64,000 bases of DNA, from positions 205,875-269,874 of the forward strand of contig NZ_LWQT01000088.1 in assembly GCF_001650715.1 (NCBI RefSeq), written 5' to 3'. Made by a program: the position numbers and the translations under genes. Source of the stretch: Paramagnetospirillum marisnigri. Lineage in GTDB: Bacteria; Pseudomonadota; Alphaproteobacteria; Rhodospirillales; Magnetospirillaceae. Positions 59,124 to 64,000 of this stretch are shown in pieces (positions within the stretch are counted from its first letter, which is position 1; each line of letters begins with the position of its first letter). The notes below the pieces were generated by a model. That model was not told the origin of the DNA. It was given only the letters and a program-made list of their open reading frames with translations, and searched no databases.

Positions 59124-61172
59124 ATGGGGAGTGCGACATCTCCGGCCGCTGACGGCTGGGCGATCCTGTGTGCCGCCGCCGCCGAGGGCAAGGCGCCCGA
59201 CGCGGCACGCTTGCGGGCGGCGCTGGGGCTGGGCGGCACGGCCGGGGCGGGCGCGGTGGAATTGCGCTTCGCCCTGGCGAATACCCGTGAATTCGGCGTG
59301 GTGATCAGCGCCGGGGTGGGCGGCGTCGAGGCCGAACTGGCCCGGGGCAATTTCCGCCGCGACCGCGCCGAGGTCCATGCCTCGGTGGCGCTGGCCGATG
59401 CCGGGGGCTTCCTGGCCCAATTCAGCCGCACCTTCGCCTATCAGAGTCTGGCGGCCAAGGCCCGCCGGGCCGGGCACGCTGCCCCCGATGCCGCCCTGCT
59501 GGCCTGTTTCGAGCGGCTGATCGCCCTGGGGCGGCTGGTGGCCGAGCGGGAACTGGCGCCCGGCGTCACCCTGGAGCGCCTGACCCTTGATCTGGCGGCG
59601 GCGGAGAGCCTGGGCGGCGGCGAGGTCGCCTGCTCCTACCGCGCGCCGACGCCCCGGCGACTGGCCCGGCCCATCGCCAAGATCGACAAGCTGATTCATC
59701 CCTCGCGCATCGGTATCGTCGGCGTCTCGGCCAGTGGCATGAATTTCGGCCGCATCATCCTGAAGAATCTGATGGGCAGCGGCTATGCCAAGGAAAAGCT
59801 GCTGGTGATCCGCCCCGAGGAGACCGAGATCGACGGGGTGCGCTGCGTCCCCAGCTTGAAGGATTTGGACGGCAAGCTCGACCTTTTGATCGTCGCGGTG
59901 CCATCGGGCGCGGTCTATGACCTGGTGGACGAGATCATCGCCACCGACGCCGTCGAGTCGGTGATGCTGATCCCCGGCGGATTGGGCGAGACCAAGACCA
60001 GCGTCGAACCGGCCGCCGCCCTGGCGGCGCGCATCAACGCCGCCCACGGCAATCCCGGTGGCGGGCCGGTGTTCCTGGGGGCCAATTGCCTCGGCGTGGT
60101 CTCCCATGCGGGCGGCTATGATTCCTGGTTCATTCCGCTGGAACGCCTGCCCAAGCCGAAAAAGAAGCCGCAACGCAACTCGGTGATGCTGTCGCAAAGC
60201 GGCGCCTTCATGATCACCCGGCTGTCGCGCAATCCCTGGCTCGATCCGGCCTATATGCTGGCGCTGGGCAACCAGACCGACCTGACCCACGGCGACATGC
60301 TGAGCTATTTCGCCGAACGGCCCGAGATCGAGACCATCGGCGTCTATGTGGAGGGCTTCAAGGACGGCGACGGCCTCGACTTCGCCCGTGCGGTGCGCCG
60401 CGCCGTCACCCTGGGCAAGCAGGTGGTGGTCTACAAATCGGGCAAGACTCCGGCGGGGCAGGCCGGGGTGATGGGCCATACCGCTTCCATCGCGGGCGAG
60501 CTCGACCTGTTCGAATCGGTGGTGCGCCAGGCGGGCGCCATGGTGGCCGAGGACCTGGACGCCTTCGACGACCTGTTCTACATGGCGGGCGCCCTGCACC
60601 ACAAGGCGATCACCGGCAACCGGCTGGGCGGCATCTCGGGCGCCGGGTTCGAGGCGGTGGGCATGGCCGATTCCACCGTCACCGAGACTTTTGCCCTGGA
60701 GATGGGGGAGCTGACCGAAGCCACCGTCGCCAAGGTCAAGGACATCCTGGTGGCCAAGAAGCTGGACGCCCTGGTGGAGGTCCGCAACTCCATCGACATC
60801 AATCCCGGTGCCGACGACGAGTGCCATCTCCAGATCGTCGAGGCCTTCGCCCAGGATCCCCATATCGACGCGGTAGTGGTGGGCATGGACCCCACGGCGC
60901 CATCGGTGATGGCGCTGGAGGAAAGCAAGCTGCGCCCCGGCATCGACATCAACAACCCCAAGAGCAGCGTGCATCTGATGCCGCCGTTGGTGGAGCGCAC
61001 GCCCAAGCCCATTATCGGCGTCATCGACGGCGGCCCGCTCTACGACGCCATGGCGGCGCGGCTGATGGACCAGGGCGTGTGCATCTTCCGCAATTGCGCC
61101 CGCGCGGTCCGCGCCCTGGCCCGCTATACCGAGGCGCGGCTGGCGGCCGAGGCCATCCGGACCAGGACATAG
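59124..61172 (+). CDS. NDP-forming acyl-CoA synthetase-like protein with atypical N-terminus
   Basis: 682 residues. From about 190 onward it has the alpha-subunit layout of ADP-forming acetyl-CoA synthetases: CoA-binding Rossmann fold (RIGIVGVSASGMNFGRIILK), ligase domain (VFLGANCLGVVSHAGGYDSW; VMLSQSGAFM) and the phospho-His motif MGHTASIAGE near residue 452. A standard ATP-grasp beta part (about 230 aa) is absent. The N-terminal 190 residues contain only a glycine-rich segment (EFGVVISAGVGGVEAEL) that recalls a piece of it. Whether it can make ATP alone is doubtful. It starts 41 bp after padD with GGGAGGAGGG upstream. It may conserve energy from an aryl-CoA or act with a separate ATP-grasp subunit. 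Confidence 0.75.
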   Translation: MGSATSPAADGWAILCAAAAEGKAPDAARLRAALGLGGTAGAGAVELRFALANTREFGVVISAGVGGVEAELARGNFRRDRAEVHASVALADAGGFLAQFSRTFAYQSLAAKARRAGHAAPDAALLACFERLIALGRLVAERELAPGVTLERLTLDLAAAESLGGGEVACSYRAPTPRRLARPIAKIDKLIHPSRIGIVGVSASGMNFGRIILKNLMGSGYAKEKLLVIRPEETEIDGVRCVPSLKDLDGKLDLLIVAVPSGAVYDLVDEIIATDAVESVMLIPGGLGETKTSVEPAAALAARINAAHGNPGGGPVFLGANCLGVVSHAGGYDSWFIPLERLPKPKKKPQRNSVMLSQSGAFMITRLSRNPWLDPAYMLALGNQTDLTHGDMLSYFAERPEIETIGVYVEGFKDGDGLDFARAVRRAVTLGKQVVVYKSGKTPAGQAGVMGHTASIAGELDLFESVVRQAGAMVAEDLDAFDDLFYMAGALHHKAITGNRLGGISGAGFEAVGMADSTVTETFALEMGELTEATVAKVKDILVAKKLDALVEVRNSIDINPGADDECHLQIVEAFAQDPHIDAVVVGMDPTAPSVMALEESKLRPGIDINNPKSSVHLMPPLVERTPKPIIGVIDGGPLYDAMAARLMDQGVCIFRNCARAVRALARYTEARLAAEAIRTRT

Positions 61173-61251
61173 GTTTTAATTTTCCCGGTTGCGTCCAGGC
61201 CGCTTCGCCGTCACCATCCCGGCCCTGTCAGGTCGAGGGGGGAGAGGGACA

Positions 61252-62559
61252 ATGGCGGCGGACTTCATGTATGCGCCCGAGGTGGAACGGCTGGAGCGCT
61301 CGGCGTTGCGTCGGCTGCAACTGGAGCGCCTGCGTGTAACCCTGGCCCATGCCTATGCCCATATCCCCCATTACCGCCGCAGCTTCGACGCGGCGGGGGT
61401 GGCGCCCGACCAGATCCGCCATCTGGAGGACCTGGCCCGCTTCCCCTTCATGGTCAAGACCGACCTGCGCGACAACTACCCCTTCGGCCTGTTCGCGGTG
61501 CCGCGTGAACAGGTGGTCCGCATCCATGCCAGTTCGGGCACCACCGGCAAGCCCACCGTGGTGGGCTATACCGAGGCCGATCTGGATGTCTGGGCCGATC
61601 TGATGGCGCGCTCCCTGGTGGGCTTCGGCGCGCGGCCGGGCGACGTGGTGCACAACGCCTATGGCTATGGCCTGTTCACCGGCGGGTTGGGCTTCCATTA
61701 CGGCGCCGAGCGGCTGAAATGCTCGGTGGTGCCCATGTCGGGCGGCAATACCGAAAAGCAGATCACCCTGATCCGCGATTTCGGGGCAAGGGTGCTGGCG
61801 GCGACGCCGTCCTATGCGCTCAACATCGCCGAGGTGGCGGCCCAGACCGGGCAGGACCTGGCGGATTCGCCCCTGGCCATCGGCGTGTTCGGCGCCGAGC
61901 CGTGGAGCGAGACCATGCGGGCCGAACTGGACCGGCGACTCGGCATCAGCGCCCACGACACCTATGGCCTGTCCGAGATCATGGGGCCGGGCGTGGCGGC
62001 GGAATGCGAGCATCGTTGCGGCCTGCACGGCTGGGAGGACCATTTCCTGTTCGAGGTGGTGGATTCCGACACCCTGGAGCCGCTGCCCATGGGCGAACAG
62101 GGCGAACTGGTCATCACCACCTTGACCAAGCAGGCGCTGCCCATGGTGCGCTACCGCACCCGCGACATCACCCGGCTGACCGACGAGGTCTGCGCCTGCG
62201 GCCGCACCCATCTGCGCATCCAGCGGGTGACCGGTCGCAACGACGACATGATGATCATCCGGGGCGTCAACGTCTATCCCAGCCAGATCGAGGCGGTGCT
62301 GGTGGGCTTCCCCGGCGTGGCGCCCCAGTACCAACTGACCCTGACCCGCCAGGGCTCGCTGGACCATCTGACGGTGGAGACCGAATCCTCGGCGCCCGAG
62401 CGCGAGGAGAACCGCGTCCATCTCGCCCAGCAGCTTCGCCACCACATCAAGTCGCTGATCGGCGTCACCTGCGAGGTCATCGTGCGCCTGCCCGGCGAAC
62501 TGCCGCGCTCCCAGGGCAAGGCGGTCAGGGTCCGCGACCTCCGCCATCAGGCGGAGTAG
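61252..62559 (+). CDS. paaK: Phenylacetate-CoA ligase (PaaK/PadJ family)
   Basis: 435 residues from the ATG at 61252 (GGGGGAGAGGG upstream), the normal family size. The AMP-forming adenylation motifs are ASSGTTGKPTVVGYTEADLD (phosphate loop), HDTYGLSEIMGPGVAAEC, LPMVRYRTRDITRL and GRNDDMMIIRGVNVYPSQIE, the last being PaaK-type, with ELPRSQGKAVRVRD at the end. It activates phenylacetate (or a close arylacetate) with CoA and ATP, supplying the substrate of the PadBCD complex encoded just upstream. The 79-bp gap before it has no terminator. Confidence 0.92.
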   Translation: MAADFMYAPEVERLERSALRRLQLERLRVTLAHAYAHIPHYRRSFDAAGVAPDQIRHLEDLARFPFMVKTDLRDNYPFGLFAVPREQVVRIHASSGTTGKPTVVGYTEADLDVWADLMARSLVGFGARPGDVVHNAYGYGLFTGGLGFHYGAERLKCSVVPMSGGNTEKQITLIRDFGARVLAATPSYALNIAEVAAQTGQDLADSPLAIGVFGAEPWSETMRAELDRRLGISAHDTYGLSEIMGPGVAAECEHRCGLHGWEDHFLFEVVDSDTLEPLPMGEQGELVITTLTKQALPMVRYRTRDITRLTDEVCACGRTHLRIQRVTGRNDDMMIIRGVNVYPSQIEAVLVGFPGVAPQYQLTLTRQGSLDHLTVETESSAPEREENRVHLAQQLRHHIKSLIGVTCEVIVRLPGELPRSQGKAVRVRDLRHQAE

Positions 62560-62571
62560 GGGGGATGGGAC

Positions 62572-62647
62572 TGGTGCCGGTTGCAGGGCTCGAACCCGCG
62601 ACCCCCTGATTACAAATCAGGTGCTCTACCATCTGAGCTAAACCGGC
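62572..62647 (-). tRNA. trnT: tRNA-Thr (anticodon UGU)
   Basis: 76 nt including encoded CCA. Acceptor stem GCCGGTT / AACCGGC, D-arm TAGCTCAGATGGTAGAGC, anticodon loop ATTTGTAAT with anticodon TGT, T-arm GGGTTCGAGCCC. It is downstream of rlmB on the same strand. Confidence 0.97.
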
Positions 62648-62659
62648 GCGGGGGCAAAG

Positions 62660-63484
62660 TTAGCCGCCCCGACGCAGTTCGTAAAGCGCCACGGCGCAGG
62701 CATTGGAGACGTTCAGGCTCTCCACCGCCTCGGTCATGGGCAGGCGCACCAGATGATCGCAATGCTCGCGGGTCAGGCGGCGCAGGCCTTCGCCTTCGGC
62801 CCCCAGGGCCATGACCACCTTGCCGGACAGCGCCGCTTCGGCCAGGGTCTTCGGCCCATCGGCGTCCAGTCCGGCGATCCAGAATCCCGCCTGCTTCAAC
62901 TCCTCCAGGGCGCGTACCACATTGGTGACGCGGACCAGCGGCATCCGCTCCAGCGCGCCCGAGGCCGCCTTGGCCAGCGCCCCGGTCTCCTCCGGGGCAT
63001 GGCGGTCGGGCACCACCACGGCCAGAGCGCCGAAGGCGGCGGCGGAGCGCAGGATGGCGCCCACATTGTGGGGATCGGTGACCTGATCCAGCACCACCAC
63101 CACGGCGGCAGCACGTTCAGAGGCCAGGCGGCCCACATCCTCGATGCCCAGGGACTCCAGCGGCTCCACCAGCACGGCGATCCCCTGATGCACAGACCCG
63201 GCGGGCAGCAGGCGGTCGATCTCGGCGCGCTCGGCCGGTTCCAGGGCCAGGGGCAGGCGGCGGCCCTCCAGCCCCTTGGCGGCCTCCGCCGTGGCCAGGA
63301 TGCGCCTGATCCGGCGATCGGGATTGCCCAGGGCGGCCAGGGCGGCATGGGTGCCGTAGATCCAGTAGGAGGCGCCGCCGCCGCCACCACCACCACGTGG
63401 CCCCGGCCCACGATGATCTGGGCCGCGCTGGTCTGGGCCGCGCCTGGGAGTACGGGGGTCGGTTCGGCTGTCACGCTTCTTCAT
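62660..63484 (-). CDS. rlmB: 23S rRNA (guanosine-2'-O-)-methyltransferase, RlmB/TrmH family
   Basis: 274 residues from the ATG at 63484 (AAGGAG upstream). The basic, Gly-rich tail at residues 1-38 (RRGPDQRGPDHRGPGPRGGG) precedes the substrate-binding domain (YWIYGTHAALAALGNPDRRI). The SPOUT methyltransferase domain has the three signature motifs DQVTDPHNVGAILRSAAAFG, MALGAEGEGLRRL and ESLNVSNACAVALYE, which form the knotted SAM site. It methylates a ribose in 23S rRNA (G2251 in E. coli) or, in relatives, tRNA. The rlmB/tRNA neighbourhood is common in Alphaproteobacteria. Confidence 0.93.
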   Translation of the reverse strand: MKKRDSRTDPRTPRRGPDQRGPDHRGPGPRGGGGGGGASYWIYGTHAALAALGNPDRRIRRILATAEAAKGLEGRRLPLALEPAERAEIDRLLPAGSVHQGIAVLVEPLESLGIEDVGRLASERAAAVVVVLDQVTDPHNVGAILRSAAAFGALAVVVPDRHAPEETGALAKAASGALERMPLVRVTNVVRALEELKQAGFWIAGLDADGPKTLAEAALSGKVVMALGAEGEGLRRLTREHCDHLVRLPMTEAVESLNVSNACAVALYELRRGG

Positions 63485-63528
63485 GGGGGCTCCTTGTGCT
63501 GGGATGGGTTTAGCCCTCTCTTTTCGGA

Positions 63529-63556
63529 TTGACAAGCTCCGCCAAATTCCCATAAG
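63529..63556 (+). promoter_or_regulatory. Promoter of the tRNA-Tyr/tRNA-Gly/tuf unit
   Basis: A perfect -35 TTGACA at 63529-63534 and CATAAG at 63551-63556 (4/6) are spaced 16 bp apart, placing the start near 63563, about 37 bp before the tRNA-Tyr gene. Confidence 0.65.
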
Positions 63557-63599
63557 TACAGCCCTCCCGTCGCCACGGCCGATGGTCGGATGACGGTGT

Positions 63600-63685
63600 G
63601 GAGGGGTGGCCGAGCGGTTAATGGCAGCAGACTGTAAATCTGCCGACGAAAGTCTACGGAGGTTCGAATCCCCCCCCCTCCACCA
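63600..63685 (+). tRNA. trnY: tRNA-Tyr (anticodon GUA)
   Basis: 86 nt with encoded CCA and a long class II variable arm. Acceptor GGAGGGG / CCCCTCC, D-arm TGGCCGAGCGGTTAATGGCA, anticodon loop ACTGTAAAT with GTA, T-arm AGGTTCGAATCC. It is followed by tRNA-Gly and tuf on the same strand. Confidence 0.96.
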
Positions 63686-63772
63686 TCATCCCCCCTTTTC
63701 GGGGCGGGGTGGCGGAAGAACGATTTCTTCTTAAGGTGAGCGCCAGGCGGTGCGACCGTGCGGGACGATCTG

Positions 63773-63846
63773 GCGGGTGTAGCTCAATGGTAGAGCAACA
63801 GCCTTCCAAGCTGATGACGGGGGTTCGATTCCCCTCACCCGCTCCA
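63773..63846 (+). tRNA. trnG: tRNA-Gly (anticodon UCC)
   Basis: 74 nt with encoded CCA. Acceptor GCGGGTG / CACCCGC, D-arm TAGCTCAATGGTAGAGC, anticodon loop CTTCCAA with TCC, T-arm GGGTTCGATTCCC. It lies 87 bp after tRNA-Tyr and 77 bp before the EF-Tu start. Confidence 0.96.
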
Positions 63847-63923
63847 AATCTCCCGCCCGTCGTGACCCCCGGAAGCATGGCATGAACCAAGGCGGCAGCC
63901 GCCGCGATCAGACGGGTTGAAAA

Positions 63924-64000
63924 ATGGCTAAGGCTAAATTCGAGCGCAACAAGCCGCACTGCAACGTCGGGACCATTGGTCACGTTGACCACGGCAAGAC
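63924..64000 (+). CDS. tuf: Elongation factor Tu (5' end only)
   Basis: The first 25 codons read MAKAKFERNKPHCNVGTIGH and continue with VDHGK, the N-terminus and G1 (P-loop) of EF-Tu, the GTPase that brings aminoacyl-tRNA to the ribosome. The gene runs out of the window. It is downstream of tRNA-Tyr and tRNA-Gly, as in the tRNA-tufB arrangement of E. coli. No strong Shine-Dalgarno is seen immediately before the ATG. Confidence 0.95.
   Translation, partial: MAKAKFERNKPHCNVGTIGHVDHGK

Overview
The window is high-G+C chromosomal DNA of an alphaproteobacterium. It is most like the Rhodospirillales, and I infer a Magnetospirillum-type organism. The reasons are DUF2794 and DUF992 proteins, a tRNA-Thr/rlmB/tRNA-Tyr/tRNA-Gly/tuf block, dense two-component and chemotaxis genes, giant FecR-domain type I secretion substrates, and an anaerobic-type phenylacetyl-CoA oxidation cluster. 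No rRNA, CRISPR array, prophage or full insertion sequence was seen.

Positions 1-7601: a branched-chain-amino-acid-type (HAAT) ABC importer with two tandem substrate-binding proteins, livH and a truncated livM, all on the minus strand. It sits behind a near-consensus sigma-54 promoter. An NtrC-type regulator and its sensor kinase lie immediately upstream, and palindromes at the 3' end of the regulator gene look like its binding sites.

Positions 7659-33785: two complete and paralogous type I secretion loci. Locus 1 has a 1704-residue substrate (FecR domain, collagen-like run, RTX-like beta repeats) divergent from tolC-abc-hlyD. Locus 2 is one minus-strand run, tolC-abc-hlyD followed by a 2640-residue substrate (FecR domain, cadherin-like repeats, RTX repeats and two seven-copy repeat arrays). 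Between them is a 3.3 kb block (cytochrome c, PaaI-like thioesterase, IclR regulator, cytidylate-kinase-like protein) bounded by two inverted copies of a 106-bp MITE-like palindromic element.

Positions 33862-39492: surface-polysaccharide-type genes. These are a WbuC-like cupin, a DUF992 protein, a heptose-phosphate kinase, a sugar nucleotidyltransferase, a DPM-like glycosyltransferase and a B12-binding radical SAM enzyme. Positions 39559-44911: small conserved proteins, a thioredoxin-like protein, an oligopeptide-type ABC importer without ATPases, and G+C-rich palindromes on both sides of its binding-protein gene. Positions 45061-53908: an EF-hand membrane protein of unknown function, murA, a secreted Cache protein next to a chemoreceptor, an EpmC-like protein whose start codon lies inside a perfect inverted repeat, and an XRE-receiver regulator with a multi-TM histidine kinase.

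Positions 54272-62559: a tightly overlapping operon behind a strong sigma-70-like promoter. It encodes an FlK-type thioesterase, a PadBCD-like molybdopterin/iron-sulfur/membrane oxidoreductase, an unusual NDP-forming acyl-CoA synthetase-like protein and a phenylacetate-CoA ligase. Together these would activate phenylacetate and oxidise phenylacetyl-CoA to phenylglyoxylate, feeding electrons to the quinone pool. The window closes with tRNA-Thr, rlmB, tRNA-Tyr, tRNA-Gly and the first codons of EF-Tu.
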